From the NCBI GenBank assembly GCA_014302835.1, contig CP060294.1:1302001-1366000 (forward strand): DNA of 64,000 bases. The letters are read 5' to 3'. Made by a program: the position numbers and the translations under genes. Position 1 is the stretch's first letter; the number at the start of each line of letters is the position of its first letter. Under the pieces are notes generated by a model that saw nothing but the letters and a program-made list of their open reading frames with translations, was not told where the DNA came from and ran no database searches. Of this stretch, positions 34,978 to 42,945 are shown piece after piece. The stretch is from Pedobacter sp. PAMC26386. GTDB lineage: Bacteria > Bacteroidota > Bacteroidia > Sphingobacteriales > Sphingobacteriaceae.

Positions 34978-35661
34978 ATGCACATACTGGTTATTGAAGA
35001 TGAACAAAGAGTAGCTGAACTGATTAAAAAGGGGCTGGAAGAACTTGGATTTCATATTACACTTGCCTTTGATGGAGAAATGGGTAAGAAACTGGCCCTT
35101 ACAAAAACCTATGATTTGATTTTGATGGATTTAATTCTTCCGAAGATTAACGGAATTGATCTTTGTAAGGAAGTGCGTATTGCGCGTCCGGATATTCCTA
35201 TTATTATGCTTACTGCATTAGGTACTACAGATGACAAGGTAGAGGGCTTTGACGCTGGTGCAGACGATTATTTGGTTAAGCCGTTTGATTTCAGAGAATT
35301 ACATGCTAGAATCCGCGCCTTGATTAAAAGAAATCAGACACAGAATAACACTTTCAACCAAGGATTTATTTTACGGTTTGCAGATCTGGAAATGAATTTG
35401 GAAACCAAGCTGGTTAAACGGAATGATGAACCTATCGACCTTACCCCTAAAGAATTTCGTCTGCTTGAATATATGATGGGAAACTCTGAACGTGTTTTAT
35501 CCAGAACAGAAATTGCAGAGAAGGTTTGGGATACCTTTGATTCGGGAACAAACTTCATTGATGTTTATATCAATTATTTAAGGAAAAAGATAGATAAAAA
35601 TTACGAAGTCAAACTGATTCATACCAAGCCAGGTATGGGATTTATATTTAAAGAGGGATGA
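34978..35661 (+). CDS. OmpR-family response regulator
   Basis: A 227-residue protein. The receiver domain (1-118) has the acidic pair in VIEDEQRVAE, phosphorylation site D51 in LILMDLILPK, Thr in MLTALGTTDD and Lys in DYLVKPFDFRE. The C-terminal winged helix (about 130-227) shows LTPKEFRLLEYMMGN and RTEIAEKVWDTFDSGTNFID, then VYINYLRKKID. The stop overlaps the start of the kinase gene by 4 bases, so the two are co-translated. Position upstream of the mgtC/mgtA genes, and the direct repeats before mgtC, point to control of cation transport; the cytolysin operon is the other candidate target. Confidence 0.95.
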   Translation: MHILVIEDEQRVAELIKKGLEELGFHITLAFDGEMGKKLALTKTYDLILMDLILPKINGIDLCKEVRIARPDIPIIMLTALGTTDDKVEGFDAGADDYLVKPFDFRELHARIRALIKRNQTQNNTFNQGFILRFADLEMNLETKLVKRNDEPIDLTPKEFRLLEYMMGNSERVLSRTEIAEKVWDTFDSGTNFIDVYINYLRKKIDKNYEVKLIHTKPGMGFIFKEG

Positions 35662-37025
35662 AGATAAGAGCGAAGCTGTTATTGCTTTTTTTGACACTTT
35701 TTGGTGCTTTACTTTTGGCATTTGCTGTATTTATCTATGTATCTACCTCACAAAGCAGGAAAGATCAGTACTATAAACACTTAAAAAGAGAAGCGATTAC
35801 AAAAGCAAACCTGCTCTTTGATGCAAAAGTTCCCCCCGCCGTATTACAATTAATTTATAAAAACTCAATAAATTCTCTGTTTGAAGAAGAAGTAGCCGTA
35901 TACGATACTTCGTTTAATTTGCTTTACCATGATGCAGTGCAGATAGATAAGGTTAAAGAGACCCGAAGAATGATCGACCAGATTACCCGTCAAAAGGAAA
36001 TTACTTTTGAACAAGGGTCCTTACAGGTTGTAGGTCTTTTATATCTGCATAAAAACAAAGCATATGTGATTACGGCAGCTGCGAATGATAAATACGGGCT
36101 GACCCGTTTAGAAGAATTTAAATACACTTTGATCATTTCGTTTATCATTATTATCAGTTTGACTATTGCTGCCGGATATTATTTTGTAGGGAAAGCATTA
36201 AACCCGGTCGCAGAAATTATAGATAAAGTAGAAGAGATCACAGCTACCAATCTTTACAAACGTGTCCATGTCAAAGATGAAAAAGATGAAATAGGGGAGC
36301 TCGCTACTACCTTTAACAATATGCTTGACCGGTTGGAGCAATCTTTTGATGGTCAGAAGAATTTTGTAAGTAATATCTCTCATGAACTGAGAACACCATT
36401 AGCTACTATTGTCGGCGAATTACAGCTCGCTTTAATCCGTGAGCGAAGCGTTGCAGAATACAAAGAGGTAATCCGTTTATCTTTAAGTGATGCTCAGCGG
36501 TTAGTGCGCTTGTCAAATGGCTTACTTGACCTTGCAAAGGCAAGTTATGACCAGACTACGGTGAGCATGAAAGAACTCAGGACTGATGAATTATTGATGG
36601 ATGCCAGAGACGCTGTGCTTAAAATCAGTGAAGATTATAAAGTTGACATTATTTTTGAACGGGAGATTGATGATGACGATGACATCTCTGTTAAAGGAAA
36701 TGAATATTTGCTGAAAGTTGCATTTATCAATCTAATGGAGAACGCCTGTAAATTTTCTGCAAATCATCAATGTATAGTAAGTATAAGTTATAACACAAAT
36801 AAAGTACTGCTTGGTTTCAAAGATTCAGGCATTGGTATTGAAGAGCAGGAGCTAGGGAGTATCTTTTCTGCATTTTACAGAGGTAAAAACAAAGATTTTA
36901 GTCCTGGAAACGGAATAGGATTGTCATTAACACAGAAAATTATTTCGATGCATAATGGTTTAATAGACGTTAGTTCAGTTATTGGTGAAGGAAGTTTATT
37001 TACAATTGAACTGGCTCATGTTTAA
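35658..37025 (+). CDS. HAMP sensor histidine kinase
   Basis: A 455-residue kinase with two membrane segments (about 6-27 and 158-178), a periplasmic sensor of about 130 residues, and a HAMP domain (AAGYYFVGKALNPVAEIIDKV). The dimerisation box has H242 in NISHELRTPLATIVGE. The ATPase has the N box LMENACKFSA, G1 FKDSGIGIEEQE and G2 GNGIGLSLTQ. It follows the regulator gene with an ATGA overlap. The signal is not known; the neighbouring magnesium and heavy-metal transporters suggest a metal ion or envelope condition. No known metal-binding cluster stands out in the sensor. Confidence 0.95.
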   Translation: MKIRAKLLLLFLTLFGALLLAFAVFIYVSTSQSRKDQYYKHLKREAITKANLLFDAKVPPAVLQLIYKNSINSLFEEEVAVYDTSFNLLYHDAVQIDKVKETRRMIDQITRQKEITFEQGSLQVVGLLYLHKNKAYVITAAANDKYGLTRLEEFKYTLIISFIIIISLTIAAGYYFVGKALNPVAEIIDKVEEITATNLYKRVHVKDEKDEIGELATTFNNMLDRLEQSFDGQKNFVSNISHELRTPLATIVGELQLALIRERSVAEYKEVIRLSLSDAQRLVRLSNGLLDLAKASYDQTTVSMKELRTDELLMDARDAVLKISEDYKVDIIFEREIDDDDDISVKGNEYLLKVAFINLMENACKFSANHQCIVSISYNTNKVLLGFKDSGIGIEEQELGSIFSAFYRGKNKDFSPGNGIGLSLTQKIISMHNGLIDVSSVIGEGSLFTIELAHV

Positions 37026-37182
37026 GCAAAATAAAACCATATTATAAATATAAGCTCTGGCTGCCGGCTCTGTGGCTCGCCCCACAAGACCCCTCTACTT
37101 CACAACACCTCAGTAAACCTGATTCGACAGACCTAAAATTCTTTAGGCGCTATGAGCCTGTTTGAAATTCGTCAATTAAAAT

Positions 37183-37211
37183 AATTTCTAATGAATTTCT
37201 AATGAATTTCT
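37183..37211 (+). repeat. 11-bp direct repeats, likely response regulator site
   Basis: The unit AATTTCTAATG occurs twice and a third partial AATTTCTG follows, with an exact 11-base period. OmpR-type regulators bind direct repeats of one helical turn. The block ends 36 bases before the -7 box, the usual place for an activator. Confidence 0.6.
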
Positions 37212-37247
37212 GTTTATCCTCTAACGGCCCTTTCCAAACGGGTGTTT

Positions 37248-37255
37248 TATATTTG
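37248..37255 (+). promoter_or_regulatory. -7 box of the mgtC transcript
   Basis: TATATTTG is a perfect TAnnTTTG box. There is no -33 TTTG 19-20 bases upstream, as expected for a promoter that needs an activator. Transcription would start near 37262, about 18 bases before the first leader ORF. Confidence 0.55.
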
Positions 37256-37279
37256 CAGCACATTAAAAAACAACAATAT

Positions 37280-37345
37280 ATGGACTCAGGCCCCCATTCA
37301 ACGGCAAAATTAATTATTTATTTAACCGCCAGCCAACCCTCATAA
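37280..37345 (+). CDS. Leader peptide ORF 1 upstream of mgtC (21 codons)
   Basis: MDSGPHSTAKLIIYLTASQP plus a final Ser, starting 25 bases after the -7 box. Its stop codon lies in the left arm of the CATAAC/GTTATG hairpin, so translation of the ORF would open that hairpin. Proline codons come as Gly-Pro and Gln-Pro. Salmonella mgtCBR and mgtA mRNAs use proline-containing leader ORFs (mgtP, mgtL) in a comparable way, but there is no sequence similarity. The peptide has no recognised family; a role in attenuation is inferred from the layout. Confidence 0.5.
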   Translation: MDSGPHSTAKLIIYLTASQPS

Positions 37346-37368
37346 CTTCTGTTATGCCGGTAGCCGGC
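37341..37368 (+). promoter_or_regulatory. Two adjacent hairpins in the mgtC leader
   Basis: CATAAC-TTCT-GTTATG (37341-37356) and GCCGG-TAG-CCGGC (37356-37368) are perfect stems side by side, sharing G37356. The first includes the stop codon of leader ORF 1. They end 13 bases before the second leader ORF. Confidence 0.55.
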
Positions 37369-37381
37369 AAACAACAAAGTT

Positions 37382-37630
37382 ATGTTCAATTTTTCAAAAA
37401 CACAGACAAAATATACCCGTTATATTGCAGATTATGATTATCCAGTGGGTATGGATACAAGGCCAACAATTACGTTTGGCGTAGCTGATAACATCTTCGG
37501 CAGACAAAATTACTATCAATCACTTTCTTTCAGACAACTTTCTATCAGGTTATTCTCTTTGATAGCAAATTCGATCAGACAAGCTTTCCAACAATTTAAA
37601 AAATGGGGGGTACGTCATGACAATATTTGA
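37382..37630 (+). CDS. Leader ORF 2, overlapping the mgtC start (82 codons)
   Basis: An 82-codon frame whose stop lies 14 bases inside mgtC, in another frame. The product is basic and rich in Gln, Phe and Arg (QNYYQSLSFRQLSIRLFSL, then IRQAFQQFKKWG) and has no signal peptide or membrane segment. The overlap makes translational coupling likely: ribosomes finishing here can restart at mgtC. I recognise no family. It could be a regulatory uORF, or a real small protein; a chance frame is less likely because it fills the leader exactly. Confidence 0.5.
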   Translation: MFNFSKTQTKYTRYIADYDYPVGMDTRPTITFGVADNIFGRQNYYQSLSFRQLSIRLFSLIANSIRQAFQQFKKWGVRHDNI

Positions 37631-38318
37631 GTTTACTTTAAGATTAGCCATTGCATTTGCTCTTGGAGCAGCAATCGGTACAGAACGCCAGTGGCGTCAG
37701 CGGATGGCAGGATTAAGAACAAATATGCTTGTTTGTTTAGGTGCATGCATGTTCGTTTCTCTGGGCGTAAAAGTAGGCGGTGACGCTTCTGGCAGAGTAA
37801 TTTCTTATGTCGTAAGTGGAATCGGTTTTCTGGGCGCAGGCGTAATTATGAAAGACGGTCTGAATGTCAGAGGATTAAATACCGCAGCCACCCTATGGTG
37901 TTCAGCAGCAGTTGGCGCTTCCTGCGGACTTGGATTTCTTCCTGAAGCCGCTATTGTCACTGTTTTCGTTATTCTGACCCATGTACTAATGCGTCCTATA
38001 GGCGTAAAACTGAGTCGTTTGCCTTTAAAAAGTACCCGAATTCCCGTTGCTTACCTGCTCATTATCAAATGCAGACAGGATGTCGAGAATCACTTGCGCG
38101 TTTTACTACTTCAGTTTACCAGTAATGATGATAAACTACTATTAAGATCCCTTAAAAGTACCGATGACGGCGATCCGAGCAAGGCGGTAATCATCGCCGA
38201 AATACTTGCAAATAGTAACGAAGATTCAATTATGGAGCGGATTGCAGGGCGATTAACCATTGAACATGAAGTATCCGAAGTTAGCTGGAATAAAGCAGGG
38301 GATGAGAATGATTTATAA
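37617..38318 (+). CDS. mgtC: MgtC-family membrane protein
   Basis: A 233-residue protein with the MgtC/SapB membrane domain: FALGAAIGTERQWRQRMAGLRTN-type opening, CLGACMFVSLG, VSYVVSGIGFLGAGVIMKDG and LNTAATLWCSAAVGASCGLG. These are the conserved GTERQW/RTN/GFLGAG motifs. The C-terminal cytoplasmic part (about 140-233) looks like an ACT-type domain. MgtC proteins modulate F-type ATPase or transporters under low magnesium. The start is chosen by the Gly-rich ribosome-binding-like stretch before 37617. It lies in a run with a membrane protein and mgtA. Confidence 0.92.
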   Translation: MTIFEFTLRLAIAFALGAAIGTERQWRQRMAGLRTNMLVCLGACMFVSLGVKVGGDASGRVISYVVSGIGFLGAGVIMKDGLNVRGLNTAATLWCSAAVGASCGLGFLPEAAIVTVFVILTHVLMRPIGVKLSRLPLKSTRIPVAYLLIIKCRQDVENHLRVLLLQFTSNDDKLLLRSLKSTDDGDPSKAVIIAEILANSNEDSIMERIAGRLTIEHEVSEVSWNKAGDENDL

Positions 38319-38342
38319 ATAAACAGCTATAAAGAACCAACA

Positions 38343-38921
38343 ATGACCTTTCTATTTTTAAAATTTGGCATTATACAATACGCAATCTTATTTATTGCCA
38401 TTGGAATTACTGCCGACAACCTGATGATTGCAAAACTAAGTGGCAAAACAGTTTCTGTAATTAGTCGCGCAAATTGGATACTCATTTTGTTACTGTTATT
38501 TATAACACAAAATCAAATGTTGTTATGGGGGAGGTGGATCACACAGTGGACACCCTCCCTAACCATCAATCAAAAAGATTGGCTTGCCCTCGGACTTTTG
38601 GTCTCCGTTGGAGTTAAAATGTATAAAGATCATTTTAAGTATAAGAAAGACTCACCTGCAATCAATTATACCGCAAATAATTTATTGCTGCTGGCCTTTG
38701 GTTCAGCGATTTACCTTTTTGTCTTTGGGATGGCCATACAATGGCTAGACAGGACAAATGGGAGCATAAACATCATGTTTCCTGCTTTTATCCTTCTGTT
38801 TTTGGGAATAGGTGTATGGCTCGGGAAATCTCACAGTCATAAACTCATCCACAGGCTCCGCACTATTTGTACCTGTATGATGATGGTTGGTGTCCTGGTA
38901 CTTCTGTTCAAATTGATATAA
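38343..38921 (+). CDS. Multi-pass membrane protein of unknown function between mgtC and mgtA
   Basis: A 192-residue protein with about five to six hydrophobic segments (about 8-25, 40-55, 72-88, 110-130, 142-158, 172-192). There are conserved-looking polar points such as GITADNLMIAKLSG at the end of the first segment and GKSHSHK near residue 160. The first part recalls the membrane-metal transporters of the manganese exporter MntP type (GxxxDN), but the six-helix motif set is not complete. It lies 24 bases after mgtC and 36 before mgtA, so it is in the operon. I do not assign a function. Confidence 0.7.
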   Translation: MTFLFLKFGIIQYAILFIAIGITADNLMIAKLSGKTVSVISRANWILILLLLFITQNQMLLWGRWITQWTPSLTINQKDWLALGLLVSVGVKMYKDHFKYKKDSPAINYTANNLLLLAFGSAIYLFVFGMAIQWLDRTNGSINIMFPAFILLFLGIGVWLGKSHSHKLIHRLRTICTCMMMVGVLVLLFKLI

Positions 38922-38957
38922 CTAACAATTTCCGCTTATCTACATATATATAATACC

Positions 38958-41669
38958 ATGACTATCGTAAAAGAAAGTTTCAAAAAAAGAGCCATACCAG
39001 ACAGAAGAAAAATTCTATCTAATGGTAGTGAAGAAGCCGCTGCTACCAAATTACAGAACGTTTCCCGCTCAGATCAAAGCTTTTATTTCGCCATGCTGGA
39101 TAGCGGTATGGACGGACTATCCTCCCTGCAGGCCAAAGAACGCTTACAAAGATTTGGCTTAAACGAAGTTCATCACGAAAAAGCACCCGCATGGATTAAA
39201 CAGTTGTTCCAGGCATTTGTCAATCCATTTATTGGAATCCTGCTCATTATCGCTGTCATCTCCTTTATCCTGGATGTGTGGTTAGCTGCGCCCGGCGAAG
39301 CCGATTATAAAACAGTAACCATGGTTGGTATTATGGTCATGGTGAGTTCTCTCCTGAGGTTCTTCCAGGAGTATAGAAGTAACCGTGCTGCCGAACAGCT
39401 TAAAAGCATGGTGAAAACTACCGCAACTGTAGTCAGAAAAATTACTGGTAAAAAAGAACTGGATATTAAAAAACTAGTACCGGGAGATGTTATTATGCTC
39501 TCTGCCGGAGATATGATCCCCGCAGATTGCCGTATTGTACAATCTAAAGATCTTTTTGTCAGCCAGTCTATGCTGACCGGAGAATCGTTGCCTGTAGAAA
39601 AAAGAAGCATTGCCGTACGTGACGCAGAAGATAAGCCGCTCGTAGAACTGGATAATATCTGTTTTATGGGAACCAATGTAGTGAGTGGATATGCCACTGC
39701 AGTTGTTGTAAATACAGGTAATCAAACCTATTTCGGCTCACTCAGCAAAGTAATTGTAGGGAAACGGGCAGAAACGAATTTTGATAAAGGAGTAAATAAA
39801 GTAAGCTACCTGCTCATCAGCTTTATGGTAGTCATGGTACCTTTAATTTTTCTGATTAACGGTTTTGTAAAAGGGAACTGGTGGGATGCTTTACTTTTTG
39901 CAATCGCGGTAGCCGTAGGATTGACTCCTGAAATGTTACCTATGATTGTAACCGCTAACCTGGCAAAAGGGGCAGTGAACATGAGTAAACACAAAGTAAT
40001 TATCAAACGTCTCAATGCGATCCAGAATATCGGAGCCATGGATATCCTTTGTACCGATAAAACAGGTACGCTGACTATGGATAAAATTGTGCTGGAAAGA
40101 CATTTAAACATTTTCGGACAGGAAGATGAAGAAGTTCTCAAATGGGCCTATCTCAATAGTTTCCATCAAACCGGGCTCAAAAACCTGCTGGATGTAGCCG
40201 TTTTGGAACATGTAGAACTTCACGATTATCTGAAAGTTGAAGAATACTTTTTAAAGGTCGATGAAATCCCTTTCGATTTTCACAGACGCAGAATGTCAGT
40301 TGTGTTGAAACAACGAAATGGAAAACAATTGCTGATCTGTAAAGGAGCAGTAGAAGAAATGCTGGACTTATGCAGCCATGCTTTTGATCCCGGAGATGAT
40401 AAACAACTCCATATCGAATCAGACAAGGTTATCCCTATGGATGAATCCATGCGGAATATGATCCTCAAAACTTCACAAAAACTGAATGCAGAAGGGCTGA
40501 GAGTTTTGCTTGTTGCTATCCGCGAATTTGATGACCGCGCACTGAACTATACCGTTGAAGATGAAAAAGATATGATCCTCACCGGTTTTATCGGCTTTCT
40601 GGACCCAGCTAAACCTTCCGCTAAAATAGCGATTGAAGCTTTACAGAAATTAGGCGTAAATATTAAAGTCCTGACTGGAGACAATGAAATTGTGACTAAA
40701 AAAATCTGCCGCGATGTAGGTATCCCATTTGATAAAATTCTGTTAGGTGCAGAAGTAGAGAAAATGTCTGATGCAGATTTACAGGAACAGATCGGAGATA
40801 TCTCCATTCTGGCCAAATTAAGCCCTGTTCAAAAATCGCGGGTCGTAAAAATACTTCAGGCAAAAGGCCATACCGTAGGTTTTATGGGCGATGGGATTAA
40901 TGACGCTGTGGCGCTCAGAGATGCCGATGTAGGGATTAGCGTAGACACAGCAGTGGATATAGCCAAAGAAAGTGCGGATATCATTTTACTCGAAAAAGAC
41001 CTCATGGTTTTAAGGAAAGGGGTGATTTACGGCCGCAGAACCTTTGGTAATATTATTAAATATATCAAAATGACTGCCAGCAGTAATTTTGGAAATATGT
41101 TCAGCATGTTAGGCGCAAGTGCCTTCCTGCCATTCCTGCCTATGTTGCCTGTACAAATTCTGGTTCAAAATCTATTATATGATGTCTCACAGGTATCCAT
41201 TCCCTGGGATAGAATGGATGAAGATTTTATTGAAAAACCAAAAAAATGGGATGCCTCAGGGATTAAACGTTTCATGCTCTATATAGGCCCGATCAGTTCA
41301 ATTTTTGATTATGCCATGTTTGCAGTGATGTTCTTTGTTTTCAAAGCAAATACTCCTGCACATCAGGGTTTGTTTCAAAGTGGATGGTTTATCGAAGGAT
41401 TATTGTCACAAACACTAATTGTACATATGATCCGGACCCGTAAAATTCCATTTATTCAGAGCTGGGCAACCACTCCGGTAGTGGCATTGACCTCACTGAT
41501 TATGGTTATCGGGATTTTTATTCCGTTCTCGCCCTTCGCAGGCGCATTAAAAATGGAACAATTACCACTCAGCTATTTCCCCTGGTTAGTTGGTATTCTG
41601 GCTAGTTATTGTCTGCTTACCCAATATGTTAAAGGATGGTACATTAAAAGATTTAACCAATGGCTGTAA
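38958..41669 (+). CDS. mgtA: MgtA-type magnesium-importing P-type ATPase
   Basis: A 903-residue P3B ATPase of normal length. It shows the actuator TGES loop (MLTGESLPVEK), the helix-4 motif AVGLTPEMLPMIV, the phosphorylated D367 in CTDKTGTLTMDK, the nucleotide-binding KGAVEEML, and the hinge VGFMGDGINDAVALRDADVGISVD. The helix-4 PEMLP and the C-terminal NLLYDVSQVSIPWD segments are MgtA-specific. It moves Mg2+ inward down its gradient with ATP use. The gene is downstream of mgtC and probably shares its control. A 49-codon membrane ORF overlaps its 3' end. Confidence 0.95.
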   Translation: MTIVKESFKKRAIPDRRKILSNGSEEAAATKLQNVSRSDQSFYFAMLDSGMDGLSSLQAKERLQRFGLNEVHHEKAPAWIKQLFQAFVNPFIGILLIIAVISFILDVWLAAPGEADYKTVTMVGIMVMVSSLLRFFQEYRSNRAAEQLKSMVKTTATVVRKITGKKELDIKKLVPGDVIMLSAGDMIPADCRIVQSKDLFVSQSMLTGESLPVEKRSIAVRDAEDKPLVELDNICFMGTNVVSGYATAVVVNTGNQTYFGSLSKVIVGKRAETNFDKGVNKVSYLLISFMVVMVPLIFLINGFVKGNWWDALLFAIAVAVGLTPEMLPMIVTANLAKGAVNMSKHKVIIKRLNAIQNIGAMDILCTDKTGTLTMDKIVLERHLNIFGQEDEEVLKWAYLNSFHQTGLKNLLDVAVLEHVELHDYLKVEEYFLKVDEIPFDFHRRRMSVVLKQRNGKQLLICKGAVEEMLDLCSHAFDPGDDKQLHIESDKVIPMDESMRNMILKTSQKLNAEGLRVLLVAIREFDDRALNYTVEDEKDMILTGFIGFLDPAKPSAKIAIEALQKLGVNIKVLTGDNEIVTKKICRDVGIPFDKILLGAEVEKMSDADLQEQIGDISILAKLSPVQKSRVVKILQAKGHTVGFMGDGINDAVALRDADVGISVDTAVDIAKESADIILLEKDLMVLRKGVIYGRRTFGNIIKYIKMTASSNFGNMFSMLGASAFLPFLPMLPVQILVQNLLYDVSQVSIPWDRMDEDFIEKPKKWDASGIKRFMLYIGPISSIFDYAMFAVMFFVFKANTPAHQGLFQSGWFIEGLLSQTLIVHMIRTRKIPFIQSWATTPVVALTSLIMVIGIFIPFSPFAGALKMEQLPLSYFPWLVGILASYCLLTQYVKGWYIKRFNQWL

Positions 41670-41809
41670 TCCGATCAAGTAAACAATGGATGGTTGCAAT
41701 CATATTAATTATACTGGTTGTCGTTTTCGCAGAATGGTTAGAATACCATTTTCATACCCTAAGTAACTTCTCAAACAAACACAATGAACAATATGAAACT
41801 AAGAAATAA
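41660..41809 (+). CDS. 49-residue single-membrane-segment protein overlapping mgtA
   Basis: An ORF not usually called because of its size. The ATG is within the last codons of mgtA (10-base overlap, +2 frame) and the TAA is at 41807-41809, 26 bases inside the frame of the next gene. The product is MAVIRSSKQW, a helix VAIILIILVVVFAEWLEYH, then a polar tail ending in Glu-Thr-Lys-Lys. Overlap at both ends argues for translational coupling. Small one-helix proteins next to Mg2+ transporters (MgtS for MgtA, MgtR for MgtC) regulate those proteins in enterics; there is no sequence similarity, so this is an analogy only. Confidence 0.5.
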   Translation: MAVIRSSKQWMVAIILIILVVVFAEWLEYHFHTLSNFSNKHNEQYETKK

Positions 41810-42923
41810 CCGTCAGTCATCACTGGTTGCCATTGCCCTGGTAATTATAGGTTTGACTGCATCCTGTAAACAGCAGGCTGCCAAAGAACCCGCTGCTGAT
41901 TTTACCTTAAAAGGAGATGTCGTTACTGTACCGGAAAATTCCGTACTAAGAAGTAAACTGAAGTTTATAACCGTTGACACAGAACCTTTCCGGATGCAAA
42001 TGATGACTGCTGGAACAGTCAAGGCCATTCCTACCCAATACGCAGAAATTGCACCGCCGTTTCAGGGGAGAGTGACCAAATCGTTTATCAAACTAGGAAT
42101 GAAAACAACAGCGGAAACTCCTTTGTTCGAGATCAGCTCCCCGGATTTTATCGCTGCGCAGAAAGTGTTTTTCCAGGAGAAATCGCAGTTTCAGCAGGCG
42201 GAGCGGACACTAAGACGCCAAAAAGATCTGATGGCTCATGGTGTGGGTACACAGAAAGATCTGGAAGAGGCACAAACAGGTTATGACGTAGAGAAAAAAG
42301 AGCTTGAAAATGCAGTAATAGGAATCAAAATCTTCAAAGCGAATCCAGATAAACTCTCCTTAGGTCAGGCACTGGTCGTACATGCTCCGATTGCAGGCGA
42401 GGTAATTGAAAACAAGGTGGTATTGGGCCAGTTTATCAAAGACGATGCCGCCAGCGTAGCCACAGTAGCCAACTTGAACAAAGTCTGGATTTCGGGTCAG
42501 GTCAAAGAAAAAGACATCCGTTATATCAATGAAAAAGATGAATGTGAAATTGAAGTGGCTGCATTACCCGGTAAAAAACTTACCGGAAAGGTTTACCACG
42601 TCAATGAAATTGTAGACGAAGATACCCGTAGTATACAAGTTTTAATCGAATGTAATAATAGTGATCATGCCCTTAAACCAGGGATGTACGTTTCCGTGAA
42701 TTTCATAGATGCACCTACATCAGCTATTCTCATTCCTTTAAAATCTATCCTGCAAATGAATGATGCAAATTTTGTTTTCGTAGTTACCGCAGCTGGTAAA
42801 TATCAGAAAAGAAAAGTAGAGACTGGCAATACAGAAGGAGACCGTGTAGTCATTAAATCAGGTCTGGCCAAAGGCGAAAAGATCGTATCAGAAGGTGGTT
42901 TCTATTTATTAGAAGCTAAGTAA
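41784..42923 (+). CDS. RND efflux membrane-fusion lipoprotein, CzcB/CusB type
   Basis: A 379-residue periplasmic adaptor with a lipoprotein signal (Cys at residue 28, GLTASCKQQ). It has a split barrel-sandwich domain (PPFQGRVTKSFIKLGMK and HAPIAGEVIENKVVLGQ), a helical hairpin (about 120-175), and a beta-barrel domain (VWISGQVKEKDIRYI, LKPGMYVSVNFID). It links an inner membrane RND pump to a TolC-like channel. A second start at 41793 (MKLRNN) is equally possible. It is 22 bases before the RND gene. There are no Met-rich or His-rich metal-binding extensions. Confidence 0.9.
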   Translation: MNNMKLRNNRQSSLVAIALVIIGLTASCKQQAAKEPAADFTLKGDVVTVPENSVLRSKLKFITVDTEPFRMQMMTAGTVKAIPTQYAEIAPPFQGRVTKSFIKLGMKTTAETPLFEISSPDFIAAQKVFFQEKSQFQQAERTLRRQKDLMAHGVGTQKDLEEAQTGYDVEKKELENAVIGIKIFKANPDKLSLGQALVVHAPIAGEVIENKVVLGQFIKDDAASVATVANLNKVWISGQVKEKDIRYINEKDECEIEVAALPGKKLTGKVYHVNEIVDEDTRSIQVLIECNNSDHALKPGMYVSVNFIDAPTSAILIPLKSILQMNDANFVFVVTAAGKYQKRKVETGNTEGDRVVIKSGLAKGEKIVSEGGFYLLEAK

Positions 42924-42945
42924 TCACGCTATAAGCCAAACATTT

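Larger units (their letters stand above)
37026..37616. other. Long leader and control region of mgtC
   Basis: Nearly 600 bases lie between the kinase stop and mgtC. In order they contain 11-bp direct repeats (37183-37211), a -7 box (37248-37255), a 21-codon ORF (37280-37345), two hairpins (37341-37368) and an 82-codon ORF that overlaps mgtC. I do not see the sequence marks of the M-box (ykoK) magnesium riboswitch. Confidence 0.6.

Noticed and set aside
37026..37616. M-box magnesium riboswitch before mgtC
   Set aside because: The conserved M-box helices and loops are not found; the leader instead shows ORFs and simple hairpins.
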